Source: Telmatactis stephensoni (lineage: Eukaryota > Cnidaria > Anthozoa > Actiniaria > Isophelliidae). Taken from it: 64,000 nt of DNA. Under the pieces are notes generated by a model that saw nothing but the letters and a program-made list of their open reading frames with translations, had not been told where the DNA came from and did no database searches. The stretch lies in the NCBI GenBank assembly GCA_029948255.1, contig JALIZF010001801.1, positions 620,001-684,000 of the forward strand, written 5' to 3'. Shown here piece after piece: positions 21,812 to 32,311 of the stretch. The translations under genes and the position numbers were made by a program. Within the stretch, counting starts at the first letter, position 1. Each line of letters begins with the position of its first letter.

Positions 21812-23197
21812 AGCACGACCTTCAATCGAACCTTCAACGACCAACAGGCCACAAATCTTATCGCTTCCCCAATCTATAAGGAAGGCTCCAGAGCTGATCC
21901 ACGAAACTACAGACCTATATCTGTTCTGTCCGTGATTTCTAAAATTTTCGAAAAAGCTTTGTTTAATCAAATGTACAACTACCTAGAGGAGCATAAAATC
22001 TTGGCTAAATTCCAATCAGGCTTTCGGCCTCTCCACTCAACTCTAACGGCACTCCTTGATGTTACTAATACCTGGTATTTAAACATGGACAGTGGTTTAA
22101 CGAATGCCATCCTTTTTATCGATCTTAAAAAGGCATTTGATACCATCGATCATGAAATACTTTTGAGCAAAATGGAGTGTTATGGGTTTCGAGGGCAGAG
22201 TCTGAACTTATTCAGAAATTATCTAATTGGTAGATCTCAATGTACAGTAGTTAATAATGTAGTATCGTACTCGACTAATATATGGTGTGGTGTACCACAA
22301 GGGTCAATTTTGGGTCCTTTGATGTTTTTATTGTACATTAATGATCTACCAAATTGTAATTTGCTATCAATCGCTCGCATGTACGCTGACGACACCAACT
22401 TAACCTATGCCTCTAGTGACCACGATGATCTGCTTCCCTCTATGAATCATGATTTGGTAGAACTGAAAAAATGGCTAGACAGTAATAAACTGAGCCTCAA
22501 TGTCATGAAAACTAAATGCATGTTTATAGGCACAAGGCAGAAAGTTTCAACATTACCCGCTGAGCCCGATATTAGTCTTGACGGGACGGCTATTGAGCGT
22601 GTAATGACCTATAAGTGCCTAGGTGTGCATTTGGATGAACGACTCACCTGGGAAACACATGTTTCGGAGATTTCAGCTAAAATATCAAAAACGCTTGGTG
22701 CTCTAAGACGACTCAAACCAATTCTTCCCCAACAGGTGCTGATCACGATTTACAAATCGTTGATCTTACCATATCTAGATTACTGTAGTGCTGTTTGGGG
22801 TAATTTTGGTAAGGGTCTCGCTACAGACCTCCAAAAACTACAAAACAGAGCAGCCCGTATAATTACTGGGGCTGACTACAGTGTTCGATCTACTCAAATT
22901 CTTCATAATCTAAACTGGCTGACTTTAGAAGAGAGACGTTCTCAACAATTTAAAAAGCTCATGTTTAAAACAACTAATAATGATGTATCGGAATATCTTT
23001 ACGAAAATTTTACTCGAATTAATACGGTACATTCTCACAACTTAAGAGGCGTTAATGACAATCTTTTCATTCCAAGGCCTCAAACTGAAGCGCTCAAAAA
23101 GAGCTATGTATATCGAGGAGCTTGCTTATGGAACAGTCTCCCTACTAAGGCAAAACAGGCCACCACTTTAAGTTCCTTCAACAATAATCTTCAGTAA
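21812..23197 (+). CDS. Reverse transcriptase, C-terminal two thirds, uninterrupted
   Basis: The frame enters at about 21812 and contains NYRPISVLSVISKIFEKALF, GFRPLHSTLTALLDV, LFIDLKKAFDTIDHEILL (first catalytic Asp), GVPQGSILGPLMFLLYINDL and the YADDT catalytic box (residues about 151-155 of the 421-residue part from 21932). It then runs through a thumb and C-terminal region, LDYCSAVWGNFGK and LQKLQNRAARIITG, to TAA at 23197. These motifs are those of non-LTR RTs of the CR1/L2/Jockey branch. The endonuclease and any ORF1 are missing, so the copy cannot move on its own. Confidence 0.9.
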   Translation, partial: STTFNRTFNDQQATNLIASPIYKEGSRADPRNYRPISVLSVISKIFEKALFNQMYNYLEEHKILAKFQSGFRPLHSTLTALLDVTNTWYLNMDSGLTNAILFIDLKKAFDTIDHEILLSKMECYGFRGQSLNLFRNYLIGRSQCTVVNNVVSYSTNIWCGVPQGSILGPLMFLLYINDLPNCNLLSIARMYADDTNLTYASSDHDDLLPSMNHDLVELKKWLDSNKLSLNVMKTKCMFIGTRQKVSTLPAEPDISLDGTAIERVMTYKCLGVHLDERLTWETHVSEISAKISKTLGALRRLKPILPQQVLITIYKSLILPYLDYCSAVWGNFGKGLATDLQKLQNRAARIITGADYSVRSTQILHNLNWLTLEERRSQQFKKLMFKTTNNDVSEYLYENFTRINTVHSHNLRGVNDNLFIPRPQTEALKKSYVYRGACLWNSLPTKAKQATTLSSFNNNLQ

Positions 23198-23380
23198 CCA
23201 TTAGACATGTATTTTTATATATAATTTTAATCTTGGAAATCGTTTTTTATTTAAGTGTAAGTAGATTAGCAAATTAGTATTTATTTTCCTTAGCAATTTT
23301 TTACACGGCTCAAAGGGAGAGCACTTGTAAAGTTAGTGATTTGACACCGTGTTTAAATAAAGTTCATTCATTCATTCGCT
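21812..23380 (+). mobile_element. 5'-truncated non-LTR retrotransposon (CR1/L2-like)
   Basis: A coherent piece: the end of an ORF2-like reverse transcriptase, a 3' UTR, and a terminal ATTC simple repeat (GTTCATTCATTCATTCG, about 23362-23378), as used by CR1/L2-type elements instead of poly-A. The 5' end is lost just upstream of the first RT motif, typical of target-primed insertion. Only one RT frame runs through, without internal stops, so the copy may be fairly young. Confidence 0.8.
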
Positions 23381-23389
23381 CGCTCATAT

Positions 23390-24817
23390 CCTCTCGACAT
23401 GAAGTAGTCCGACAATCTTTTTATATTCTGACAATGGTTCAGGCTACTCTGAACAATTATACTTATCGAAAATCGATCTGGAAGTAATAATTTAGGATAA
23501 TTCCGGGAAATGTCGATTCTCAAAATATGCAAAATTCAAACGCTCGTTCTATTGTTCTGTCAACCAATCAGAGTGCTCCGAATAACTGTATTGGCCAGAG
23601 CCTCTCGTTGCTCGGTCGCTGACCAAGAGGAACGCAGGCTCTGGGTACGAGATTGAGATGGAAGCTGTTAGGCAAAAAGCTCTTCTAAAATCGTCTTTTT
23701 AATTGTTCTTTCTTCTTGACAAATGAAATGCAAAACATTAAAAACATATCCAACGCTTACCTATTTTCTTTAAATTTCGCCTACATCTATGTTTTTTGTT
23801 TTTGTACAGTCAAAAAAACAAAAACAAAAACATGTTTTTGTTTTTGTTTTTTTGACTGTGTAAAAAGTGTTCAGTTATCATCGTAAGAACATCGCATTGC
23901 GCAGAATGGCTTTTTTCTTGGCGTCATCGAGCAGAATTTAGAATACTGACATTCCAGAGAACTTATCAATAATTCAACAAAGTTGTCCGCTAATACCCTA
24001 GAGAAATAAATCACGAGCAGTATGATCCAGCTAAAACTTATAAATCTGATCAGTTCGTCAGTTAATTGTGTTTGACTTCAGTGTTCCTCCCATTTGATTT
24101 GCATTAACGTGAACGAAAATTCGTGCTTAATCAAATGAGAACATTCACTTTGAGATCTAGTTATCACAACTAGCTAGACGAATTTTTAGTTTTTTTCTCA
24201 ATGTAAGAAGGTTTTATGCAACTGGTTGCATTGACAAAGGTCATATTTTAATAATTTTTTGGCTATGATCAGCCAAGTTACCTTTTCTATAACCTTTAGT
24301 TTTCTTAAAACCAGGCCTTGAAGAGTAGGCTTGGATGCCTTTTCCATACAACAATGTAAAAATGTTCAATAATGCAATTGCCAAGGTAGGAGGTTTTCTG
24401 ATACACCAACAAACGGATAGTTATTCGTTCCGTCAGCTTTCGTCTATTCCATTCCGAGAGTATATTTTGTTTGATTTTCACTTCAAAGTAAGGCTCCATT
24501 GAATAAGTGTGCCTAGAGCCTTTTTGGTCCAATTTCTTTATATTCGAGCTACCGGCAGAGAGTAGGTTAATGAGATCATAGTTTAGTGATTTAGCTGTTT
24601 TGATTTGGTTCAAAAGTAAATATGTCCTGCGATGTTATGTTTATGCTTTAATACACTTATACTTCTTCAGGTACTTCAACTGTCCTTATTTCCCACATAT
24701 AACTATCAAGCGGCTTTCACTATTCTTCATCAGTTCACAGCGCGCGACATAAAAACACAAGCATAAGCATGCTTGATCACAGTCAAAGTTTTGTTTTCTT
24801 ATTTTAACGGCTACGAT
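23390..24817. other. Intergenic with a perfect AT palindrome
   Basis: It contains the inverted 72-bp repeat at 23590-23662 and the 54-bp perfect palindrome at 23806-23859. No gene is recognised. Confidence 0.45.
23806..23859. repeat. 54-bp perfect palindrome without spacer
   Basis: The arms ACAGTC-A7-C-A5-C-A5-CA and its exact complement meet with no loop, giving 27 paired bases. Such a sequence can extrude a cruciform and is normally unstable, so it may be recent or selectively tolerated. Confidence 0.85.
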
Positions 24818-24997
24818 ATGTTTGTCATTCCCTGCTAGCAGAGTCTCTCTCGTTATCGTTACGGTCCTGCAATGAAAATTGAGAGACTCTGCCGATCTAA
24901 GCCGTTTTCTTTGATACACCGCCGTCCACAACCGTGGACGAAGCAAACTGGTTTGAAACCGGTTTTAACTGGAAAATACGGAAGCCGATAGGGGTCA

Positions 24998-25105
24998 CGA
25001 GTTGTCGGGAACAAGTTGTTTGGAACAAGTTGTCAGAAACAAGTTGTCGGGAACAAGTTGTCGGGAACAAGTTGTCGGGAACAAGTTGTCGGGAACAAGT
25101 TGTCG
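24998..25105. repeat. 14-bp minisatellite, left array
   Basis: About eight units of GTCGGGAACAAGTT with few variants. Because 14 is not a multiple of 3, all frames stay open and give meaningless 14-residue repeat peptides. Confidence 0.9.
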
Positions 25106-25489
25106 GAGCAAAACTGTCGAGCAAGACTGGAATCTAGTTCGACAAAAAATGGCGTCCTCTGAAGGTAACTCAAAAATTTGCTATTTTAACTCGAGATATT
25201 TTCTGCAAAATTCTCTTAAGCTTAAAGAAATATTTAAAACAGCAATATTAAAGATTATTAAAAATCAAATGAAGTCTTTTAGTGAATTTAACAACCTTTC
25301 ACTCCAGCTCGACGATCGGAGAAGACTCACCGCGGTATTCGAATTCGATCGAAGCATTTGTAACAAGACAAAAACTAGTTCAATCATTATATAGCATTCT
25401 CCACTGATGTTACGGAATAAAGTAATAAACTTTAAAAAGTCGTAGGTAAGAACACAATGAAAAATAGTAAATTTCTATTACCTGCAGTC

Positions 25490-25704
25490 AGGGTGCCCTA
25501 TACCCCTTTGCAAAATGAAATCACGCAAAAATATTTGGTCTTTTCACGCGTGACGGACCATAAAAGAGTCTCTTTCACGTGCACAAAAAAATCAAAAGTG
25601 GCTTTCACGTGGATGCAAAAAGATTTTAGACCTTAAATCACGTTTCACGTCAAAATAAACCAGCCATGCCATTCACGTTTCACGCAAAAGGTATAGGGAC
25701 CCTT
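25490..25704. mobile_element. MITE nested in the 1.85-kb element, 7-bp target duplication
   Basis: It starts AGGGTGCCCTATACC and ends GGTATAGGGACCCTT. TGCAGTC is duplicated at 25483-25489 and 25705-25711. The interior has several TTTCACG(T/C)-type repeats. It inserted after the host element formed. Confidence 0.8.
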
Positions 25705-25929
25705 TGCAGTCCTTTGACGCTGATGACGGGTCGAGGCCAGAAACTGACTGAAAATGAGCTTTAAAAATCAACATTTGTGAAAAAAGATATAAATATGTGT
25801 ATACAAATAGATTTACACTGAAACTAGAGAATAAAAAAAAATTATCGGTTCCCGGACCGGGATTCGAACTTGCACCCTTCCATTTACAATCTGTCGTAAT
25901 GTACAACAGCTGAGTTTGGGCTGCCTGTT

Positions 25930-26128
25930 TCTCCGACAACTCGTTCCCGACAACTCGTTTCCGACAACTTGTTTCCGACAACTTGTTTCCGACAACTTGC
26001 TTCCGACAACTTGTTCCCGACAACTTGTTTCCGACAACTTGTTCCCGACAACTTGTTTCCGACAACTTGTTCCCGACAACTTGTTTCCGACAAATAGTTC
26101 CCGACAACTTGTTCCCGACAACTCGTGA
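25930..26128. repeat. 14-bp minisatellite, right array
   Basis: About fourteen units of GACAACTTGTT(C/T)CC, the reverse complement of the left array unit, ending in the mirrored GACAACTCGTGACCCC. Confidence 0.9.
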
Positions 26129-26689
26129 CCCCTATCGGCTTCCGTAGGAAAAGGCTCTGTTGTGATTGGACAGTAAAGTCGCAGTATGTTTGTAAGAAAA
26201 GTCTTGCTGTCACGCAAGGTTCAACCGTCTTGAAACTTCAACATTTGTGGACGAAATCAACTAAAGACATACATTTTCAGTTTTATCGTAAATGCAAGAT
26301 CAAAATTTGGAACCATTTACAATGTTTTGTAGGAAATCTGAGAAATGAGCAGAAGTGACCTGAGGTCAATTAGCTGTTGTTTATTCACGCATTCAGGGAA
26401 CGTTTTTTGCCTGAAATATGTAATGTTTCTTTCGAATTTCATAAAATTGCCAGCCATTATGTCATCCTTTATAGTTTTTCCCTAGATTTATTGAATATCT
26501 GCGGAAAATAGATGCTCTGGGAATAACTGAAATGTGTTGATGATGCAAAAGTCTAAATATTCACGTGCGTTGCTAAGTTACCGGAGCGCATGCTCAACAA
26601 AGAAAACGGCTTAGATCGGCAGAGTCTCTCAATTTTCATTGCAGGACCGTAACGAGAGAGACTCTGCTAGCAGGGAATGTTTGTCATTG

Positions 26690-27400
26690 ACCGTTTTCAA
26701 ACTAGAAAATAGACAAAACATCCAGAAAAGACTTCTCAGACGAAATCGTCATATTGTGCAAATGATTTTACAAGTTGGTCTATTTTGTCGTCGACTCTTG
26801 AGGCGACTTTTCTGTGAAAAAATCTTCAGGCGCCTTGTTTGTCATGACAATGCATGAAAACTGGCACTAACATTCGTTATCCTTATACTTATGTCGTGTG
26901 AGCAGGCTCCAATTTAGGTCCCGAACGAAGCAAGCTACGGTACTATGAAGTATACAATACCACATTAAAAAATACTCGTGGGCGCATATCGCAAATCTTA
27001 ATCAAGACATGAGCCTATCTGCACGATACTGCCGAAGTATGTATGAGTGCTGCCACAAACAGGAAAATAATTAGTCAACTAACCAGTTTATACATTTTAA
27101 TGGGATTTTGGTTTGTTTGGAGCACGCCAAAAAACTGCGTATATCGCAAAAAACTACGATATTTCAAGATATAGTTATTTTTCAAGATCGTCAGTTAGGA
27201 AATAAAATGGAGAGCAATTACATTTGTCATTTCTATCGAGATGGTGATCAATTGTTTTAACGCAGACAATTAGAGTGTCAGTCTGGGCGTCTTCCGAGTC
27301 ATTCTCAGTTACGTCTTTTCAATACACGGAGGAGAGGAACTTTCGATTAACTATCGCCATCTGCGTTATTCGAGAGGAGGCGCTTACTCACACAGATTTA
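26690..27400. other. Intergenic, nothing recognised
   Basis: No exon, inverted repeat or conserved motif stands out between the right target duplication of the preceding element and the non-LTR tail at 27411. Confidence 0.4.
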
Positions 27401-27410
27401 ATCTTGCTAA

Positions 27411-27725
27411 ACGAACATCATGGAAACTTGTGTCATGCCTTTTTTAATGACATTCTGAATGATGAGAGCCACAGACTGCGTCATTTACTTCCGCCATTAC
27501 ATAAACCAACCAGATATACTCTAAAACATCCAAGAACTTTTGATGTGCCTAATGTAAAGACAAATAGAGCTAAGAACACTTTTATTCTAACTTCAAGCCT
27601 TAACATGAATACATTTTAGTCAATTCCATATTTCTATATTGTAAATAACTCCAAATTGTAGATTTTATACGCAATTCAGCCTTCTGGCTGCAAGGTATAT
27701 TTTACAATAAAGCATTCAAACCAAA
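27411..27725 (+). mobile_element. 3' tail of a non-LTR retrotransposon
   Basis: The frame NEHHGNLCHAFFNDILNDES, then HLLPPLHKPTRYTLKHPRTF, VPNVKTNRAKNTFI, matches the C-terminal end of non-LTR polymerases (H...LLP....Y.LR...P..KT.R...F). The stop at 27619 is followed by a short UTR and AATAAA-like sequence near 27708. It is a severely 5'-truncated copy. Confidence 0.65.
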
Positions 27726-27910
27726 AAGACTTGAGATATAATAGCAAGTTATGTAGACTGCTGTAGGGGGGACATCAGTATCATTAATCGAAAATACAAC
27801 CCTGGTAAACACGCCTTATACTACTTTCATCGAAGAATTATTATTTATTTTTGAGCAGTACTGAGTATTTATCCTATGAATATTTATGTCGTATTGAGTC
27901 CACTGAGATA

Positions 27911-28355
27911 GAGTGATCGCACTTAGAGCGATTTCCATCGGACTGTGAAACAATTACTAATAGTCAGTGTTTAATAGTGTCTAATAGTTGTATTGCAACA
28001 AAAGAAAACAATTGCATGGTGCAGAGTCCATTAGTGTGTATTAGCTTAGTAACTATTTCACAGTCCGGTGAAAATCACTCTAATCCGTGAAATTGTACTA
28101 GCTAAATAATACAAAACAGCACTAGAGCGATAACACTAAAACCGTGAAATAACTTAGCAACTAAATAGAGACAAATAGTAGCAAAACCCTTTGTTTTCTA
28201 TTGTTTCATTAGTACTATTTGTACTTTTTAGTTAGTACTTGTTTCACGGTTTTAGTGTTATCGCTCTATTAAACAATGGAAAACAAAGTTTTTTATACTA
28301 TTTAGTACAATTTATATTTTGTACTTTTCACGGGTTTAGAGTAGTGCGATCACTC
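27911..28355. mobile_element. Composite of three TA-flanked hairpin MITEs
   Basis: The outer element has GAGTGATCGCACT ends with TA at 27909-27910 and 28356-28357. Inside are 27926-28080 (GAGCGATTTCC, then CGGACTGTGAAA, mirrored) and 28125-28266 (GAGCGATAACAC, then AAAACCGTGAAA, mirrored), each bordered by TA. All three share the TA-GAG(T/C)GAT...TGAAA architecture, so members of one family sit inside another member. Confidence 0.75.
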
Positions 28356-28379
28356 TATGTTGTTTGTGAACAGTAAAAT

Positions 28380-29130
28380 GTTAATAAATATAATTGGTTC
28401 CCCCTATCGGTAACCATATTAGCACGAGAAAAATTGTAGAAAAAAATAAAACGAGGAAAATGTAACAAGAAACCACAGATGGCTCTAACTTTGTAAAAAA
28501 TATTTAGTTTCCTGTGTTAAATGTGTTAGCAATGTAAAGTGTGTGAGCAGTTTAAAATGTGTGAGGTGAGAAGTAATAAGTTAATGAAAAAATCAAAATG
28601 AAAAATAATGAAATAGAATAAAACGCACTGTAGAAAATCCAAAATGTTTAAATTGTTTATTACCTCCGTCTGGTCCATTTGTTCCACTTCCCTCCAATAC
28701 GCACTCCCGATAAGGAGTCTTTAGCAGTAAACCAATACAAAATAAAGAAGTTATGCAGTACACTGGTAAAAAAGAGTGGAAAATTACGTTTTAAATTTAC
28801 AATAAGCATAAGTTCTGATCAGCTTTAAATGCCAAAGTGCCCACGTAGGTTGAGTTGAGATTCCATTGTCTCTCGTCATACAGACCAGCTGCAAGTTTCT
28901 CTAGGGAAGAAATTTTTGAGAAATTAAACTTTACTCGTTATTGTGAGTAAATTGTGTTTTTACTCAATATAAGAGCTATTCTGAATGCATTCATCATGAG
29001 TTTTCTGAACTCTTTTTTTTTTTTTTTTTTTGAGTGTCATGTACTCAAGCTTTAAGTAATTCTTACTGCCGTGTAAGCAATTAACATTGCTGCTCTCAGC
29101 CAATCAGAATCGATAAATTTTTTCATGTAT
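28380..29130. other. Intergenic before GPCR copy 1
   Basis: AT-rich with a poly-T run at 29010-29031. No gene is seen. The shared duplicated segment begins at about 29133. Confidence 0.4.
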
Positions 29131-29329
29131 ATTATTATGTCCGTTATGTTTCCTGCCCAAATTTTCAATATAAGTGAACAATTGGAGTTCGGGTATAAAT
29201 CTACTGTGGACTATCTTCCTAAGAACATCACTTTGAAAAGGACCGCCGCTTTATCTTCAAGTTTAACTCTAAGACGAGTGGACTCCTTCACTGCACATAA
29301 AGACGTTAAAACGCAGGACATCTTGAACG

Positions 29330-30171
29330 ATGAGTTTCAAGAACTACTCTTGGACGGGAACATTCTCTGGCAGAAATGACACGTTTCATCACAAAACGTC
29401 CTCAGCAACAATATATGGCTTGATAGTTCTTTACGCTGTGCTCTTTCTTGTTGCTGTAATTGGAAATGCTACCATCATCATCCTAATCAGACGTTTTAAA
29501 TCCTTACGAACCATTTCCAACATGTTCCTGGCCAACCTTGCTGTGTTAGACATCCTCAATATCCTTATAAACATACCTGTCCATGCACTGAGTTTCATTC
29601 TAATACATGATCTTATGCGAGGGAGGGTTTTGTCCGCATCGCTTGCCACTATCCATGTACTTATCAACAACTTGAGGCTATTGGGTATGTTAGCCATGAG
29701 TGGTGAGCGCTTCCTCGGTGTGTCCTTAGGCCTGAAATACAACGCGTTGAAGAAAAAGAAGATGATTGCTGCCGTTATAGCTGTGGTATGGGTGCTTGGA
29801 ATTGCAATAACTGTGCCTTGGTCCCAAGCCATATTCAAGATCAATCTTGGAGAAATCTCAGCTTACCAGTACAAAATGGAGAGTTTCGATAAAGTTGGAA
29901 AAACTGCAGCGCTCTCTGTGATTCTCATCTTTGGTATCGCTTTTGTGGTCTTATCAATAATGACATGTGTCAGCTTTAAAAAACAGATGAAGGTGCTATA
30001 CTTGTAACAATCATTCCTTTTTCTTTCTTTGTGTCTTTCTTTCTTTCTTCCTCTCTTTTTTTCGTTCGTTCATTCGTTCCTTCATCTTTTTTCTCTTCTT
30101 TTTTTTCTTCTTTCCATCTTTTCTTTCTTTCCTTCTCTCTTTCTTTTTTCTTTCTGTCCTTCTCTCTCTTT

Positions 30172-30219
<48 letters not shown>

Positions 30220-30982
30220 TAAATTCTTCAGTTTTGTTTTCTTACCTTCTTTTTTTCTTTTTTCTTTTTCTTTTTTTCTTTCCTACCATAATGTCAGCTA
30301 CTGGTCGCGCGAATTAAGATGAGTGCCGTTTTTTGCCACCATGCACCAATCCACGCACAACGTGCTTTTCAATTTTGACTGTCCTTCCGCCCAATCCCCT
30401 TAACTTTTTCGCTCGCTAGTGAAAGGCTGTGTCTTTAGAGTAGAAAAAGCTAGGGTAACCGATAATATCATGCATGGCTGACAATCCTTTTGAATGTTTA
30501 GAAATTCCAGCCCTTCTTTATGTATTAAACTACTTTGTTTGTATATGTAGAGCTTTGAAAGACAACAAAAAACTTGTAAGAATCTGCAAGGAACTCATGT
30601 AAGAGAGGCACGCACGAGAAATGAAGCCAGGGCAGCGTTTACCATTGGTCTGACCATTGCAGCATATGTCATTTGCTATCTACCAATCATTTTGTTTGCC
30701 GTGTTCGCAGGGCGTCCTCAGGATATGGCAAACTCAAACAAAACAATATGGATTGGAGGGCTCGTCAGTTACTTCCTGTTTGTTTCCAGTGCTTGCAATC
30801 CATTCATCTATATGAGTAGATCTGCAAGATTTCGCCACGCTATTGGTCAATTCATCAGAAAGCCTTGTGGGAAAGATGATCTAAGAGTTCGTGCTGTACA
30901 ACGCAGAAATCTTGAAGATCCAAGAAATGGTCGCTTAAATCATATTCGACCAGTTGGCAACACCCTATCACCAGGGTATTGA
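29330..30982 (+). CDS. Rhodopsin-like (class A) G-protein-coupled receptor, copy 1
   Basis: Exon 1 (29330-29998) runs from MSFKNYSWTGTF, with N-glycosylation sites, to KKQMK at a GTGCTA donor. Exon 2 (30552-30982) starts SFERQQKT after a TAG acceptor in phase 0. Seven hydrophobic segments are visible: TM1 VIGNATII, TM2 LANLAVLDI, TM3 ending SGERFLGV, TM4 VVWVLGIAITVPW, TM5 SVILIFGIAFVV, TM6 VICYLPIILF and TM7 NPFIYM. The family features GN, LxxxD, W, CxLP and NPxxY are present. The usual DRY is ERF, and the Cys expected at the top of TM3 is not seen. The basic C-tail ends NTLSPGY. The ligand is unknown; it fits a cnidarian orphan or amine/peptide-like clade. The overlapping frame at 29125-29379 is probably 5' UTR. 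Confidence 0.88.
30019..30290 (+). repeat. Pyrimidine (CTTT) microsatellite in GPCR intron
   Basis: Imperfect and then perfect TTTC units (for example 30176-30220) fill the intron after exon 1. The paralogue's intron carries a shorter T/C-rich tract at 44712-44880. Confidence 0.85.
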
Positions 30983-31135
30983 ACTAAAGCCAGTGAATTG
31001 AACTTGTTATCAAAGAAAATCCTCCTTCTTGGCTAATAGAACCAATTTGATTAGAGTTAGTCAATAGCCACTGTGGACTAAGCAGTATATGCCGGGTTTA
31101 GTATTCCACACAGAAACCAACAACAAGTACGTATA

Positions 31136-31281
31136 CAGTGGCGTAGCCAGGATTTTTTCGGACTTAGCACAGCCAGTGATAAACCATCTGTCCATGTCAA
31201 TAAACAGAATGATCCCCATTCCCCAGCTGATCACTAGTTTACTAGTATTTTTCCAGCCTCAGCTCACACGCTACGCCACTG
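31136..31281. mobile_element. MITE with CAGTGGCGTAGCC ends
   Basis: It begins CAGTGGCGTAGCCAGG and ends CTACGCCACTG. A copy lies at the equivalent place in the duplicate (45727-45875), so insertion preceded the duplication. No target duplication could be fixed. Confidence 0.7.
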
Positions 31282-32311
31282 AGAAAGGCGTTTGTTTCGG
31301 AGAACTCGTTTGTAAGGGTACCTGTCATTTTCATTTCAGCTCATTTGTTTTTGAGAACTTTTCAATTATTCGATGAGAATTGATAAAGATCTTGATTTGG
31401 TTTATCAGAGCCAGTCCAGCTGCCATGCCGGCCGCCCGGCCGAGAATGATGAAAGACTAACTGAAGTAAACGATATATAACGTTTATATGTAAATTAATG
31501 AAGAAACAACCAAACGAACAAAAAGCAAACAGACAAACGAGCGAACGAACGAACGAATAAACAAACGAAAGAAAAAACTGAAAGAACGAAACAAGCGTAC
31601 GAACAAACGAACGAAAAAACAAAAGAACGAACAAACAAACAAAACAAAACGCCTGGAAAAACTGGGGTTGCCTTAGTCATGGCGCTTGGACGTGAATTTC
31701 TTAGCTCGTCAAAAGTCTTATTATTTTTAGCGTTTTATCATTTTTTGAGTACTGAAATTAGTTTGGAACAGTACTACAACGATGATACTAGCTTCCATCC
31801 AGCCATTTCTATGGTCACTGAAAAGGATTCGCCCAATAATGTGTACGACTGCCCTTGGCGGTCTTGTGGCCGCCATCTTGTTTCTTCTCCACGTGCAAAA
31901 GGCTTCCTCTCGTCAAGGATCAGCAATATTATGCAAACTCAACCAGTAGCTTCCAACAGATCCGCTTATTTATTTCTGGTGATATCTCTTAAACCCTGGC
32001 CCACTCAGTACCCGTATTCCATAGAAAACCATCAAATAACCACTAAATATATAATTTACTATATATTAAATATAAGATTGAATAGCTTTCGTAAATCCTT
32101 TACTGCTCGTAATGTTTCTAATCAGTGTTCGCTGGTAGAAAGTTCCATTCAGTGACAGCATGATGCGTAAGTCGTTGCTTAATTCCCCAGTTCGTACGAG
32201 ATGTAGGAATCTTTAAGGATTCTTTGTTTCTTGTATTAGAACCAGGCACTTAACAGGAATTCCTAGTGTTGTCGGTTGAGGAATATGGAAGTCCCAATTA
32301 AAAGTACCATT

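Larger units (their letters stand above)
24829..26676. mobile_element. 1.85-kb inverted-repeat element with minisatellite arrays and 11-bp target duplication
   Basis: Terminal repeats of about 83 bp (TCCCTGCTAGCAGAGTCTCT and GAGAGACTCTGCCGATCTAA among their strings) are mirrored at about 26594-26676. ATGTTTGTCAT is duplicated at 24818-24828 and 26677-26687. A second inverted pair (GGAAGCCGATAGGGGTCACG) lies inside at about 24980 and 26125, each leading into an array of a 14-bp unit: about 8 units at 24998-25105 and about 14 at 25930-26128, in opposite orientation. The centre holds a short frame beginning MASSEG and the MITE at 25490-25704. An 11-bp duplication and long TIRs fit a non-autonomous Mutator-like element; that assignment is inference. 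Confidence 0.82.
29133..31652 (+). repeat. Segmental duplication, copy 1 (partner 43823-46252)
   Basis: The sequence from TATGTCCGTTATGTTT to AAACAAAACG is colinear with the partner 14.7 kb away, covering 5' flank, both GPCR exons, the intron, the 3' flank, a MITE and a GAACGAAC-rich tail. Exons are nearly identical; the intron differs by simple-repeat length. Confidence 0.9.

Noticed and set aside
24998..26128. CRISPR-like repeat array
   Set aside because: Units are contiguous 14-mers without unique spacers and lie in a eukaryotic transposon.
24934..26217. Open frames with SGTSCREQVVGNKL-type repeats on both strands
   Set aside because: They arise because the 14-bp minisatellite unit is not a multiple of three, so every frame is open and gives a 14-residue repeat. 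No codon bias or homologue.
29125..29379. 84-codon frame before GPCR copy 1 (and 43877-44062 in copy 2)
   Set aside because: It overlaps the receptor start in another frame; although shared by both copies, this is explained by the recent duplication. More likely 5' UTR.
30029..30322. Frames of Phe/Ser/Leu only
   Set aside because: Translation of the CTTT microsatellite in the GPCR intron.
31679..32155. 158-codon plus-strand frame MALGREFLSSSKVLL...
   Set aside because: Its 3' part is antisense to the non-LTR polymerase C-terminus; the rest shows no domain or splice signals.
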